DNA of 64,000 bases from Trileptium ribeirensis (GCA_030248225.1 JASANE010012688.1:1-64000), one strand, 5' to 3'. Shown: positions 1 through 13,884, numbered from the stretch's first letter. Translations and numbers: made by a program. Notes: generated from the sequence alone by a model not told the origin.

Positions 1-335
1 CATAACGTTGGGTCCATTATTTCAAAATAATATCATCAAGGAAAAAATTACGTAGTTCTAGCAACGAAAAAATAACTAAAAATAATAACGAATAATGAGA
101 AAAATCACTTAGCTAACAAAGCATAGAAACAAAAATGACTCAACGCTTCAACAATTACATGGAATGTACGCCAGTTTTAGCTTATGCCTCTGCTGCTGCT
201 GTTATATCATATAGCTGTTTGAGCTATCAAAGAGGCAGACAGACAGACGCCATTGTTTTATGTTTAATTAGCATGCGCTAGGACTTTCAACATGAGAAAA
301 AGTCATCATACTAGACTAACTATATTGGTAAGATA
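1..335. other. AT-rich flank, no gene seen
   Basis: This is AT-rich sequence without a convincing ORF or repeat. It ends at the TA dinucleotide (334-335) that may be the target duplication of the MITE that follows. Confidence 0.5.
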
Positions 336-1027
336 AATTAAAGGCGCACCCAGAGGGTTGGGGGGCGTGCTCCATGCGGACCAAAAACGGGTTGAGCCAT
401 GGGGTCTTTTCCTTTAGACCCAAAGCCGAAATTTGGTCTATTTTGAAGATACCGCGGTAATTTTGGTATCGTTCGACTCAGTTCGACGAGCTGGTTTAGA
501 ATATACCTGTTTCGATTACTTTTATCGCTAATGTATTTTTTCAATTGTTTGCTTTTCCAACTCCCCACTTCGGTACCCAAAATTTTCAAAAAAAATTTCT
601 CGATAAATGCATATGTTCGAACTGCAATGACCGACCAACTGAGTTGGATGCTACAAAAATTAGCTGAATGAGTTCATGGGTTAAAGACTTAGCCGTAGAC
701 AAACTTATGGTAAGCCTAAGCCTCAGTATAAGCCTCATGAATGAGATTAACCTAATTTCACCACCATTCGACTGAGCTCTCAATGCGGTTTGAATGGTAC
801 ATAAAATTATACATTTGTCGAGGAAAAAAATTTCAAAAATTTTGGATACAATTGAGAAACCAAAAAAATGGAAAATAAATTGCAGTAATAGTGGCCGAAA
901 TGCGTCGAGCTGAATCGAATGGTATTAAAGTTGTCGCTTCATATTCAAAACTGACCAATTTTCGGCGTGGGGGCTAAAAGACCTGAACCACGTTGGCCGC
1001 TCTCCTGAGCTTGGGTTCACCTTAATT
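336..1027. mobile_element. MITE-like inverted-repeat element
   Basis: The two halves are imperfect inverted copies of each other. The left half (about 340-620) matches the reverse complement of the right half (about 770-1025), including the tracts ending in GACTCAGTTCGACGAGC on the left and GCGTCGAGCTGAATCGAA on the right. The ends read AATTAAAGG and CCTTAATT, each bordered by TA (334-335 and 1028-1029). A TA duplication would fit a Tc1/mariner-type non-autonomous element. No transposase is present, and short ORFs here are by-products of the repeat. Confidence 0.55.
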
Positions 1028-1029
1028 TA

Positions 1030-2639
1030 CGTCATAATATCGCTGCTGGCTCATTTTCGCAATACACCTAATTTCACAGAAACACTGACTTTGGAACGTT
1101 TTGAAATCTATGTGACCAATTCAAAATTGTTTGGAGGGCGTCGCAACATTTTAAAATGAAGGTTGCCGATAAAAAAGTGTAGGGGGCAGTCATTTAAACT
1201 CGTTTTACTAATCCATCAGTTAATTTTTCCACATTCGTCAGTCAAAAGTAGAGGTTTGTAAAATGGCCTTTTGCGTTCATCTTTTCCATGTTTCTTTGCC
1301 TTACTTTGCAAAGCATAATAACGTCTCCTGTCATCATCACTTATTGATCGTCGAATTAAAACTTGTTTAGTATCTTCAAAATATCTGAGTTTTCTTTGCT
1401 ACTGAAGATTAAATTTCACTACGGACGATGACGCAAATAAGGTGCGGTGTTGATTTCAGAGCTGCCGTTTGCTCATTTCGAGGTCGAGCGTCCAATGTTC
1501 CCATGCCAAAAAAAATTAAGTTGCTATAGGTGACGGACACGGTTGCGTTGTATACCGTTGATGATGGTAATGCCGTTTCCAGTTTCAGTGGCGCAAGAAA
1601 TTACGACACTGTCCCGGTGTACTGCATCCTCATCACTTTACAGGCTGCGTTTGCGCTTACTTCTTTGCATTTTAGAGCAGTAATGTCCGCATAGGTAGAG
1701 GTGAGAATTACGGGTCGATGCTGGGCTCGGTTCGACTGGAGCTGGCTGCCGGACCAAGTTGGCATCGATTTATTTCGAACCCACCTGAACTTTCTATCTC
1801 CGAGTCGAGCCGACCATGTCTCAAGCCGAGCCGAGCCGAACCGACCTTCGTCAAAAAAGCTCGAGCAGGCACGACTTGGCTCGACTCGTCTCATACACAA
1901 CACAATAAACATTTGGATAATTTTGCCCGTACAACACCCGCATGTAAGAACACTGTTACTGCGGAAAAACGAAGTACGTCCTTCCATCGATGACAACAGC
2001 ATCACACCATTTCGTTTAATAATTTCGTTGCATTACGCAAAATGTATCCATATGGTAAATCTCTATTTTGATGAAACTACTTCAAGCGCTGGTTTCTGTG
2101 CATAACATACAGCAGTCGTACAAGGGGAAAAACTATTAACGGAACCAAGATGATAGTCCGGCTGCCTATTGAATACCCCGACAAGACATAGTTTAGACAA
2201 GACATTGTTTGACTTAGCGAGTGAGGCAAATTTTTGCTCATTGTGAGTCCTTTTTGACTGAGTATGAGCTACAGTAGGTCAAACTACAGTTACGGTCAAA
2301 TTTAACTCAGCCTTTTTACAGTGTGCATGCAATCTACCGCTTTGACAATGTTACGATAGTTAATACTATCACGCCGACTGAATCAATTTGTGAATGCCTT
2401 CACGCCAGCAATCTCATATCAGCTACACCAATTCGTAGAAGCTACCGGGACAATTGCACCCATTCATAGATGGTGTCGTGCCTGTATCTATTATCAGCGA
2501 GAAACTGTATTGCCGGCATAATCAATTTGGTGCCCTTGAGTATTAGAGCTTCCAAAGAGCGTTAGTAGATGTAGACGTACGTAACTAATCAATGTGAATT
2601 TTGCGTTAAACGATACTGTGCCGCAAAATGCTACGACGT
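1030..2639. other. Gene-free stretch with GAGCC-rich tract
   Basis: I see no supported gene. Around 1797-1900 there is a degenerate GAGCC/GAGCCGA repeat tract. Overlapping open frames of about 90-134 codons on both strands at 1601-2105 have the low-complexity composition expected from that tract and no recognisable motif. Confidence 0.4.
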
Positions 2640-2892
2640 CTTAGTATCTTAATAAATGCATTGCTTTCACGCAGATTTGCGTCCCAGCATTGGAGAGCAT
2701 TGTCGGATTTTTTTGAATACCTCAGCCCTTAATTGGCCAATTTTGAAGATACGGTTGAAATTTTGGTTTCATTCGACTCAGCTCGACAACGCCCTTCAAA
2801 AAATATCCACTTCGAGTAAATTTACGACAAAAATGTCTATTTTTTGCATTGCAATCGAAATTTTCTCAATAAATATCTTGTTTGGAAGGCCC
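2640..2892. repeat. Partial copy of the 336-1027 MITE family
   Basis: The tract around 2735-2880 (TTTTGAAGATACGG, CATTCGACTCAGCTCGAC, then a TTGCAATCGAAATTTTCTC-like stretch) resembles one arm of the inverted-repeat element at 336-1027. Only one arm is recognisable, so this looks like a truncated or diverged copy. Confidence 0.4.
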
Positions 2893-5800
2893 TAAAGGGC
2901 TGGCCATTAGTCATGGCCCATTGTTTGCATGCACGGACACTGTCGAACGCACCATCAGGGGAAAAATTAGGATGATCAATCAGTCGGATGTAATAAAGGG
3001 ATCTTGTCATGCGAGCGAAATAAGGCAAGCGCAATGAAAAATGACAACGCATCGCCACGATACAGAACGCAGTGCAATCTTCTCTGCTGCAGGCTTGGTA
3101 AACGATAACTTTAGCAGCTTAATGTAGTAGTTGTCACAATCTATATTTTATTTCTAGATGATGCCTACCCTTGTCTACAACGAAAAATAGCATGTGGCTA
3201 AATTTATCTCTCAGTCCAAGAATTACAAAGTTGAAATCTTTTCTGTTGCTAAATTAATGTCTGGTATTATCTAAGATAAATCCCACAGTAAAGGAGTTGC
3301 GTATCATAATCAGAGATTCCTTGACGACGTATAGATTCGTCTTTGACACTTGTCTTGGAATTTTGTAGTTCAGATGCTCAATTTCGATTATATTTTTGAT
3401 AGCTTCACATATATACTGGTTTTATCTAAGATTGCATGACTTTTGAAGCATTTGTGCTGTATAGTGAGATCGAATTTTCTGTACAACGCAGTTGGTTGTG
3501 TTACAGATGCTTCTGACGTAATACGTACAAAACACGCCGATTATAGCGTCATGTATATAGTGTGTTTGCAATTGCTTTGTAATCAAATTAATAGTTGCTA
3601 TGATCGGACCCTCCCGGGAACATGGACATTGTGGTCGAAAGCTGAAAACATTGCCCATCATAAGCGGTGCACTACTTTGGTAATGAATAACATAGGTGTG
3701 GTATGATTGTTTCGTTCCAGGAACATGGATAACCTGAAGTCAGTAGTGCAAAAACTGAAAGTAGCAGCACATGCTTATGACATCGTTCGCGACGTACCGC
3801 AGCGAATAAATCAGCAAACCTGAAGAATGTTGTACTTTTCCGCGAGTCTAATATCATCGGTTCGCGGTATCCGATATGTATCCTTACTGTCAAACCGTAG
3901 CATTCGCTGTCGGCCATAGTGTTCTTAACCATTCTGCAGGATTAGCTACCACTGATCGTAAAAGTGGTGTGCAATTTGTTGCAAAGGTTAATAGCCTCAG
4001 ACAGCGAACTTGGTAGTCACATATGTTAGATTACATCCAATTGCGTGTCCATTTGTATATCCGCGTCCGTTAAACCTAGTTTTCATCTATTCTCGAGCCG
4101 AGCCGAGACAAACTAATAACGAGCCGAGACGAAAATCCAGTCTCGAGCCAAGCTGAGCCGATCCGAACCCCAATTATATTGGCTTGAACCGAAGCTGAGC
4201 CGGATTAAATTTGAGTTGAGCCGAGGCTAAAAATTTTGACTTGTTCTCGCTACTACCGCGCTGAAAGCATCAGAATACGGAGGTTTGTAGGCCGACTCTG
4301 TGATTTGGCTGCGTGAATATGTTTTCTTTTAGTGTTTCGTTGAGCGATTTGATTTGTGTTTCAATTTCGTTTCGTGCACACGATCAGCATAATTCACATA
4401 TTCGTTGTTAACTGATTTGGCATTCAATACAGTTCGACAGTGAACCGAATTCCGCATTTGGGTGATAAACGAGAAAAATCAGCTTACCTCGTATCAGTGT
4501 ACTTTGATACCTCCCTGGCTTACAATTTTAACTTTGACACATTAAAAATGAGATTGGACAAAACGCCAAAGAATTATAAATAACTCTCTATACAGCTCGA
4601 AATAAATGTAAACAATGCGTGACGGCAACGCTGTCACAAACCAAGCCATAAAATGGACTGCCACACTAGCTATAATAAATAAGAAAAATTAAATGCAGTT
4701 CCTTTTATATCAACAGCATCTGGATACAGTATTGTATGCTTTATTTAGCAAGGAAAAAAATTCAGCTTTTTGAAAGAATATAACAGTTATATCATGGCAC
4801 ATGTGGGAAAGAATATTAATAATGTTTTCAAACCGTAAATCGGAAACCGTGCTATTCCGTGGACAATTCAAATGAAATGATGCTACATAATAAGCACAGT
4901 GTCTATAACCATACACGTTCATAGGACGTAGAGGGTAACGTCACCCCCACCCAGTCCCCAGCATGCGTCGGACCACCAGGCGCCAAGGGCCGACCCAACT
5001 TCCTTCACCTGACAGGTAGCTCATATCCCTCTGGCGTTATCGGACGAGCCGAGCTCATAGGGTATATCCTACAGGAACGTCTCATCCCACGTCATCCTGC
5101 GTCATCCTACAGGTATATAGCGTAGTGTGACATGAGTGTCACACTCTCCTTCAAAGGTCCATCATGAACTGCTCGTATAATTACGTGTTCCTTTGGATAA
5201 AAGGCGCGCTATACTATAAAATATACACAATCAAATCTGGCAATATACTATGTAAATTTAGTTCTGGCAGTTGCTTTACATGAGAACAGACTGTTTGAAT
5301 GGTACCAGATACTGTAGATAATTGGTATGATGGTAACTTGATATATATTCATTTTGTAAATGACCAAACTATAAAACTGCACTCAACAAAGATGACGGGA
5401 TTTAAGAAGACGGCACAAGATTTCAAATGATCCATTAGTTTAAGCAAACAAAAACACTAGATTTGTATTTTGGCATAATGAAAAATATGCATAAACAAAC
5501 ATATATTTTTCGTTTTGCTAGTCATTTGGTGAAAAACCTGGTTTAGTTTGATGCATTTCGGCATCTTTAGAAATATATGGCGATATCGAACGACTAAAAA
5601 CATATAGATATACATAGAGACTATAGAAAACATAAGAGTCTAACAATTTGACAAATTGCTGAATTGCACAAAATACCCGCAAGCTTTGTGTTTAGATGGC
5701 TGACTAGGAGGTATGCAAGATGCATCATGCACCTAATTGTATACTCACCGTAGTGATAGTGGCTGCCAAAGAATCGAAAACTGAAGGCTAATTATAAAAA

Positions 5801-5924
5801 AATGCTTTTGTAATGTATATATAATTAAAAGCTTCCAATTCTTTGGATATAGTTTTACAATTTGTGGGCTCTGCGGGCTTGAAAGGATTGCCTGAGCCCG
5901 CGGTTACGGACATAGTGGCGGTGG
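2893..5924. other. Gene-free stretch
   Basis: No coding region is supported. A second GAGCCGAG-type degenerate tract occupies about 4094-4230, resembling the one near 1.8 kb. A more GC-rich patch at 4930-5130 contains no recognisable gene. Confidence 0.4.
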
Positions 5925-6000
5925 ACGAGCATACAATTTTAGCGGGTGACCGAGTGCTCAAAAACAATTGCACGCGCAAACCTCTGAGCCACCATATATG
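5925..6000 (-). repeat. tRNA-like fragment (SINE head?)
   Basis: On the minus strand the segment begins with a good tRNA A-box-like stretch (GTGGCTCAGAGGTTTGCGCG) but I cannot find a convincing B box. It may be a tRNA-derived SINE head or a decayed tRNA pseudogene. Confidence 0.25.
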
Positions 6001-6754
6001 GGCCTAATCGTCACAAATATGCAAATAATCTTCAATCTTGATTTGCATATCTAATATTTTCAGTCACTGCAAAATTTTATATTGTGAATAACTCAGTAAT
6101 AAATACATGATTGCTTTATGGGTTAGTTTGAAGGTAAGTAATAACTATATATCGAAGAAGTTTATATCTATATGTAAATGAAATATAACACAAAAATATT
6201 GATATAGGTCACAGAAAACGTGGGGTTGGGAAAGTAGGGCACCCCGCCACCTGGAGCAGCATGCTACACCATTGATATACCAATACGCATATACGTCATA
6301 TATATTTATGTATGCATGTAAGCTAAATGTATATTTAGCTTCGATATATAATCGAAGCGAAATATTCCCAACTACCGTTGTTCCCAACTATCGTTGCTCC
6401 TTTAATGCACTAAATTCGATGACATATGCAATTTTTTGTACCAAACGCACAGTTTTGTGCAAAAGAAGGATAACATATTGTATTATTTTGCCGTAAAGAT
6501 ATATTCCCTTAGTTGTGCCTTTTACTACTTTTGGCTATGTCCAAGATGACCGTTGCGGCCTCGACGGTCCAAATGAATTTCTATTGTTTTGTAAACCATA
6601 TCGAGTAGCCGTTAATCAATTGACAAATTTATTACATCGCTAGCAGTTAATATATGTAATCCTTTTTGGCTTCTTTTCTTAACTGACGTTGAATTTCAAT
6701 TTTACAGTAGTTGGGAATTCACCGACCAAGGTTTTTAGTATATATATTACATAT

Positions 6755-8516
6755 CATACATGCCGACGGTCGGTCATGCCAGGAGGGGGGTAGAGGCCCC
6801 CACGGGGGGCGTGGGTCGCGGCCATCTCAGGGGGGGTAACTCCCCCTGGCCGGCCAAATTTGTCTAGGGGGGTCGGTCTCTGTGAGGACCTTTTTTTTGA
6901 TCGTCGGACGTATATTTTTCACCTACGTGTTCAGTTTGTCTACATGCACCGCAACAAACGCGAAGGCGCACATTGCGCACGTTTTTTCACCGTATTTGTT
7001 GATCTACAGTAATTGTTTCAGTTATTTTAATCTATCTCTGCCTAAACTGGTGCCGATTCGGTCCCAGAACGCTCGTTAGGACAATCAAAGACACTTGTTG
7101 ATTTAGCTGTCTCTGTTAGAAAATTTTTTGGTTGAAAGTTGTCTTCCCCGGTATATTTCAAACTATTATTTGTATATACATGCCTGTTTCAGAGCTGAAA
7201 AACCATGCTAGATTAGCAACAGAATTCAGAATATGTTCCAGCACGAATAACCTTCATTAAAAGAAAGCAAAGTAGTTTTTTTTAAAATTGGCAATAGATA
7301 TTCACAACATGAAAACAGCGCGGTAGCTTTTTGAACAGTTATTTGTGAAATATGCGTTCAGTGAACACAGTGTCTACCGTAACAGAGTGTACTGTGTTGG
7401 GCTTGAGATATTCGCAGATTCGTTTTTAACGTTTTTACAAAACGGTGCGAAATTATATGTATATATTATAATATATTTTAGTTAAAAATTACAAGTTTAA
7501 TTAATTGATTGATAATAATAATAACAATTATAGTAATAACTATAATACGAGGAGCGGCAATGCAACAGCAACATCGGGGATATTCCGAAAACGGAAGTCC
7601 GGTTGTCTGGATCGTTGCTGTAAGTACTATGGTTCTTGTCATTTTTGCGAGCTTTGTGGTTTGCGACAAAGTTGTAATAAATGAAATAAACGCAGACGAC
7701 CCGCAGAAACCTGAGAAAAAAGAGTTCATTGAGCTCGCAACATTTAAGGGACAAACGCAGAGCATGGGAACACTGTCGCTGCAAGGATACAAACTAATTG
7801 GCATGCATTTTCCAGTTAATGTCAAAAAGTTGCCAAAAATCGAACTTGTAGCAAATTTGTGGAACTCAAGAAGTAAACCCAATGGTCTTTTCGTTTTGGG
7901 TGGAGAAGAAGCTGAAAACACAACATAAATTATTGGTAATAGTTTCCGGTGGTAAAAACGAACCCGCTGAAGCAGTTAAGCAAAGCATCTCTGTGCATGT
8001 AATAATTTGTATTGTAATTGTAAATTATTTGAGCAATCACTGATCTCTCAAATAGGAAATCTCTCAAATTCAGAAACAAATGAAATGACAACTAAGTAAA
8101 AATTGAGCAATTTCATGTGGTATGGGTCTGTGGCATAAGAAAGCTCGCCCGTGGCTTTTGTCTGCTGAGCTATCGGGTGCGACTCCTACGGCGATGGAGT
8201 GTTCCAGTGCTATTTTAGTGCTGAGTTCGTGGTTAATCCACCGTGGACCATAGCAGACATTCAATGTCTAAATCTAGTTAGTATATAAATAAGTATTTCG
8301 GTTAACTTTTATTTCAGGGAATGAAGTCTTTCAACAAAAAGCTTTCCACAAATTTATAGCTGCATATGCACCACTAGCAACAAGCAGGCACAATTTGCGC
8401 GAGTTTTGCTGCGCACCCCCAGGGGGGGTAACCCCCCCCTGGACTTTTCGGCCTCAGGGGGGTCCGGACCTCAGGGGGGTTACCCCCCTACCCCCCCCCC
8501 CCTGCCGGCATGTATG
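6755..8516. mobile_element. hAT-like non-autonomous transposon with captured ORF
   Basis: The ends are perfect 11-base inverted repeats (CATACATGCCG at 6755 and CGGCATGTATG ending at 8516). Exact 8-bp direct repeats, TTACATAT, flank the element at 6747-6754 and 8517-8524. The inverted similarity continues inward for roughly 150-200 bases through G-run/C-run tracts (GGGGGGTAAC-type motifs) and a GCGCACATTGCGCAC-like stretch. An 8-bp duplication with T at position 2 and A at position 7 is the hAT pattern. There is no transposase-length ORF. The interior holds a small ORF at 7560-7928, so this may be a gene-capturing (Pack-type) element. Confidence 0.7.
7560..7928 (+). CDS. Small membrane-anchored protein, lamin-tail-domain-like
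   Basis: The ORF gives 122 codons from the ATG at 7560 (the frame is open from 7509, but the upstream part is Ile-rich low complexity). A hydrophobic segment (about residues 15-33, VVWIVAVSTMVLVIFASFVV) looks like a signal peptide or signal anchor. It is followed by VVINEINADDP and EFIELA, then LQGYKLIG. This order resembles the start of lamin tail domains, which open with an INEI-type strand and an EFIEL motif and are found in many extracellular and nuclear proteins. The domain is cut short at the stop, so this may be one exon or a captured fragment. It sits entirely inside the hAT-like element. The family call is by eye. Confidence 0.45.
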   Translation: MQQQHRGYSENGSPVVWIVAVSTMVLVIFASFVVCDKVVINEINADDPQKPEKKEFIELATFKGQTQSMGTLSLQGYKLIGMHFPVNVKKLPKIELVANLWNSRSKPNGLFVLGGEEAENTT

Positions 8517-8524
8517 TTACATAT

Positions 8525-9477
8525 GTTTAGCTTCGATAGTTCGAAATAACGTGTTATAATAACCGGACATTATAATTAATAGGACATGTTCATTTTACCA
8601 GAACGAAATTATTTCAGCAAGTATAAAAACGTGTTTCCTGAAACGAATATTGAAAACACTTACTGCTCAAGTCATTTCTCACAACAAATGAACCACCGCA
8701 TGTGCGATGAACTCCGGATGCTTATCTGCTATCTCTTTACGATGCTACGATCGTTGTTCAAATTAGGAAACAAACACACCAGTAAATAGTGACAGCAAAA
8801 CCACATCTCGAACCTGTTGCGGCAGTTGGTTAGCGAGCGACATGATACAAAAGACCTGAGGCTGCGATACTATTATATTTTCTACCTATAAGCGCACATA
8901 GAATTGATAGCACAACAAACTGGCTGACTGACTGACTTACTTGCTGACAAAACAGACTGCTAAATTGAAGCCAAAAATACTGCCATTATCCGCCGGCGAC
9001 GTAGTTTCAGATCGATCTGAATCATACAACCGTGAGAAGGTTCATTAGGAGCCAGAGAAATGGAATTTGCGGTTAGCTTTTGGTTTTTTTCCAATTGGGA
9101 AAAATAACAACAAATATTGTACACCGGAACTAATACCTAAGTGGTATACCTAGTCGGCGTAGTATATTGGGTTATCATTCATACGTTGCACCAACATTTT
9201 GCAAAATTTTTTTATTTATATACATCAATGCCCATGTTCCTGCATTAAAACGTACTGAAAAGCAAACAATTGCTATTTTGCAGTGCGGACAGTGGCCTCC
9301 CGATTGATGGCATTTGCGCACAAAGTTGTTCAAGCACAAGCCATGAAGGGGTATAAGTTCAAACAAAAAAGTCGTTACCCGTTTGAACAAGCTCGCACCC
9401 ATCTGAGAAGTGTGTACCCTGGATTACCCGTACTGGAGGTGGATAGGCTGGAAGATCGTAGATATAGCCTTCAAGGA
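8525..9477. other. Gene-free stretch
   Basis: This is AT-rich sequence with no supported gene. A 67-codon open frame at 8586-8789 has no recognisable motif. Confidence 0.35.
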
Positions 9478-9556
9478 TTACGTGGTATGGGTGTTTCGAA
9501 CACACGACATCACGATTGGAAGACGTTTCCGTCCTACCACTACGCTGAATGACGAT
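9478..9556 (-). repeat. tRNA-Gly(UCC)-like SINE head or pseudo-tRNA
   Basis: On the minus strand the order is a D-arm-like stretch (AGCGTAGTGGTAGGACG), an anticodon-loop-like CTTCCAA (anticodon UCC) and a clean T arm (GTGT, GTTCGAA, ACAC). I cannot pair an acceptor stem, so a functional tRNA is unlikely. A tRNA-derived SINE or pseudogene fits best. Confidence 0.45.
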
Positions 9557-12500
9557 ATATTTAATTATTTTAATTAAGTCAGTACGAACTCTGTACTGTG
9601 TTTGAGATGAATTTTGATGTTGAGAAAATTTAGAGCTGTTTTCAAACATCGAACCAGTGCAGCTTTCTAGTATTTCGGACAAAAGTTCCGACCTCTTAAA
9701 AAACCGATTTAGTCGTTGTAAGCACGTAGTGTTGTTTTTTGACATATATTACGTTACTATTTTTTATGTAGCAGATATGAAAATAGTACGCTCACTAAAA
9801 ACAACAAATACGGCATCGAAAACAAACAATATAAAAAACAATAGCATGCCGCGACCACGACTACTACACTCAGAACACATACTGGATATGATAGCGTAGA
9901 TAGACTTCAGTCAGGTTTGCTTGTTGGTTGATACATTGCAATAGCGACAAAGCATTAGCTTCCCTCCTATGCTTGCTTGTACTAATTTTGTTTTAAAAAG
10001 CGTAATAATAATTTGTCATATTGATAAATCGAGCGTACAATGACTTGGTACAGTATCATGAATTTCAAGCTTAAAATTCGGCGAACTCTATAATATTCCA
10101 TAAAACAAAGAGTATACTTTTGAACGCCGCAGCAGATATATTATAGATATTTTACTGTGCATGATGATGTTACATGTGGTCGATCTATATTGTTATAAAT
10201 AGTTTTGGACTCAGCTTTATAGAAACTTTTGCTGATAAAAGATTTAATATATTGCGCATAAGGTTTTCCAAATTTAAGGGATTGCTTTATTTTCATATAT
10301 CTTTTTAAAATATCCCCTAAAAATTTCCAAACAATAATATTCTGAGCAAAAATATGATACACACATGATATTTTCAAATGTGAAAGATCAAGTACTAAAT
10401 TTTGGGCCCAATTGAGACACGTTAGAGAGTAAATTTTGACGAAGTAATAAATGGAACAATACTACTGCCTAATTACTTAGTCAATTAATTAAATATTTTT
10501 AGAGGGTGCAGAATAATTTAGAAGCAGACATGTAATGGAACAATAGCTACTACTCAATTAATTATTAATATTTAATTAATAATATTAAATAATTAAAGAA
10601 TTATTTTCCTAAATTATTTGTACGAAGATACCAAATATTTCGTACACAGCAACACTAGGAAATGATTTCCAAAATTATATCTGGGATTCAGAATTGTTGT
10701 ATAAATTTGTTAATGCACTGCACGCTAAAAACTATATTCGCAATGTTAGATATCAGAAGTTACTTTTGCTATTTTTCCAAGCCGTTATCTGGTCGCGAAC
10801 AACTAGTTTCGTCTCTTACTGTAAATATGAATCCTGGTACCAGAAACTGCGAATTTGACAAAATTGTTCCTAAATCTGACTTATTACACTACTGTTTCAA
10901 TAGCAGAAGCAGTATAATAGTAACGCCAAAGAGTGACCTATTTATCATATTTAATGTAGACAATTTGACCAGGACGAAACAGGCGTTTTATCGTAACGGA
11001 TGCTTTATAATGAGCATATTCATTTAACCATGTCCATGTCATAAAGATAGATAATGCAAAGGCAAATCAACCGTTTTAAAACCTGTTTTCAGACCACACG
11101 GAGTCAGTTTGGATTATTACATATTGCATTAAAAAATGAACGAGCGACAGATACACTTTTATTGTCCAAAGTCATGAGGAGCTTCCGAAATTTACACTGG
11201 GAATGAAAAAGATTCTAATCTATCAAATCTCGCGAATAAAAAATGATGGAAATTATTTAAATGGGGAAAACGAAGTTCAAGAATGTAGAAACCTGTAAGT
11301 TTGGCAGAGCCTGAAAAAATATGAATTTACAGAAACTGGGCATACCCACGCTCATATAAAAAACCAATCTAGTGACCCACCATAACTGATTTACATATAA
11401 AATATGTTATGGGTTTCAGAAAAAACACCGTAGAGTAAGGGTTGGAGGGGCTGTAACCACTCGACTTAATCTTAGAATTCAAAGTCTTATATGCAAAATG
11501 TGAATCTTCACCTAGCGTTTTAAGCTTGGAGCACCGTAACAAAAAGAATTACTTTTTTAATTAATTTATATTGTAGAGTAGAAGAATTTTCAAAACGAGT
11601 GCCCTGCGTACTTTCACTATTTAGAACAGCTGGTGTATGAGACACAAATAATCCACTCATAAACACTTTCGTCGTCGCTGAATGAGAATGACTGTGTCCA
11701 CGGCACAATATTTCCAGAAAAGTTGATAAAACACAGGATGAGCTTGACACGTACCTCGGACTCGGGTCTCTGTGTTAAGCAGCCAATAATAACTCAGACA
11801 CGGCTATACAATTAGTGATGTAAGCTGTTATAAGTGCAAAATCTAACTCAGAAATAAGGAGTTGGATAAAACGGATTGTCGTTGAGTTCGTTCTTAGCTT
11901 TTAAGCTCATAGTTCCTTAACAAGATATGTCTAATTCACTTTGACTTAAATTAACTCAGTTTGAGGTACATTCTAACTCAGCAGTATGAACTAATCGAAC
12001 TCATTCTGAAACGGTTCAATATGGTTTCCACGAGTAAAACATTGTAACTCAAACTGAGTTAGCTTGGATAATTTTCCTATTTACTAGCGTTTGTCTATGG
12101 TTTATGTCTGTGAAAGTGTATTATACTTCATTTAACGATAAATATTAATTTATTGTGACGGAGATTCGTACTTGTATGGTCATTGTCACAACATGGTGTA
12201 TGGTAGTCGACAGAATGGTATATACAACAAAACCAAAGTTAAACTTCCCACTTTCTCAAGTTCACGGACTTTATTAATATCAATTTTGTTAGTTCAGTAG
12301 ATTTATTATTTCTAACGTTATCTTCCTAATCATCAATTATACGATAATGCTTGAAATGGGAAACTCTTATTGTGTTTCGCGAAAATTTGGGAAGCCCTTC
12401 AGCTACACTGTGACCAGAGAGAATATGGTAGCAAGCTCCACATAATTGATAGCCGCAGAGACCCACTAGGTGGTCGAAATTTTCACATGCAGGACCTGAA

Positions 12501-13884
12501 TTCAGCATTAATAGTCTAAGGCCTAAGGTTAGTTTAAGCTTAATAGGCTTTTAAAATTTAAATTTATACTAAAAATAAGTCTTAGACTAAGACTTACGTT
12601 CATCGCAAGAATTGGTTTAGTCTAAGACTTAAAGACTACAGGGTGACAAAAATTCCAAATAGCGAGGACATTATGAAGTGAACGCCCCATTTGTATAGCG
12701 GGAGCGGTATATACTAGGAGCGCACCAAGAGCTTTTCGACCTTGGTCGCTCTTTGCCTAGAGTGGCGCCGCCGTCGCTAGGTTCTCTTCGTCCATGAAAA
12801 GCCCAATCGTTTTCTAATATGGAAGTCGTCGACTGGAATTCCACTACAGTTTGCATTATGAAGACAATAACTGACCACCTATGACATGCAAAATCTAGAC
12901 GACAGTGCATTTCGCTGCACACTATTGAATTCATAATTTTATATTGCAAAATCAGTTTTTAGTAAGCGTGAGGCTACTATTTGGTTTCAGATTTTCTACA
13001 TTAAGAACATTAAGCAGAACATAAAAACATGGGTTGTGTACAAATTGGAATACGTATAAACTACGTATAAACATAGAACGACTAAAAGTATGCAGTTTTC
13101 CCTTATTTTTCGTGATGTTTAAGTGACCATAATCTCTCCTGGCAGAGAGCAACGCTAGCTCGAGTTTTGAAAGCAGCGCCAAATTTTCTACAAAGTATTG
13201 ATACAGCCCAATTTTAGTAGAGTTTTGGTCCAAAATATTTTGTTAAAGTTGGTGGATTTTACCTTAAAATGCGCATCGGTTTGCAAAAATACTTTTTCGC
13301 TTGATAACATGAAATCAATCTATTTGGAGCAGAAAAGACCACTTTTTAGATGCGTCCAAGGAAATTACACTCCGTAAAACCGTCATAAGAAACAGTAGTT
13401 TGAAGGACATTTCGCACTTACTATATTGTGATGAGGACATTTGGTCCTACAAATATGCTCCGTTTTGTTTGGCATGTTTTTTTGTTAAAAAAGTTGGTTC
13501 ACAAGTGGTTGGATGTACGGACTTCAGGAATCTGTGCATCATATTAAAACATTTGCTGGTAGTCCAAGCACTACGACGCCGAACATTAAATGCGAGTTCT
13601 TTATGCCGTTCGCGAAATATATTGAAACAAAGCTTTGTCTCAGCCTAAAAGGGACATTTACATTAAATTGAGGGCAGGCTGACGTATAGTTTTGTCCAAC
13701 AGTCCGGCGCCACTAGCACATAGTCCTAGTACATTGAAACTAACTACGAAGACATAAATAGCAGCATAGTGACACTGCCAAGTTTTACACACGTGTGAGC
13801 TCAGACTCAGATATATGTTCTGTGTAGACCGGGCTAACCGTATATGATGTAGCACTGCATTAGTTTTAAATGTTAAGCTTGTGC
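9557..13884. other. Gene-poor stretch
   Basis: There are no recognisable genes. The longest open frame is 121 codons on the plus strand at 10662-11027. Its product has no family motif I recognise and its AT-rich codon content does not argue for selection. The tracts around 11.8-12.06 kb (AACTCA-type words) and 12.51-12.64 kb (AGTCTAAGACTTA-type words) are simple local repeats. Confidence 0.35.

Noticed and set aside
1701..2105. 134-codon plus-strand ORF in the left flank
   Set aside because: It overlaps a GAGCC repeat tract, is matched by equally long frames on the other strand and in another frame, and has no recognisable domain.
8120..8200. Minus-strand GATAGCTCAGCAGAC, A-box-like, possible tRNA
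   Set aside because: No B box or T arm can be formed. The similarity stops after the D-arm-like stretch.
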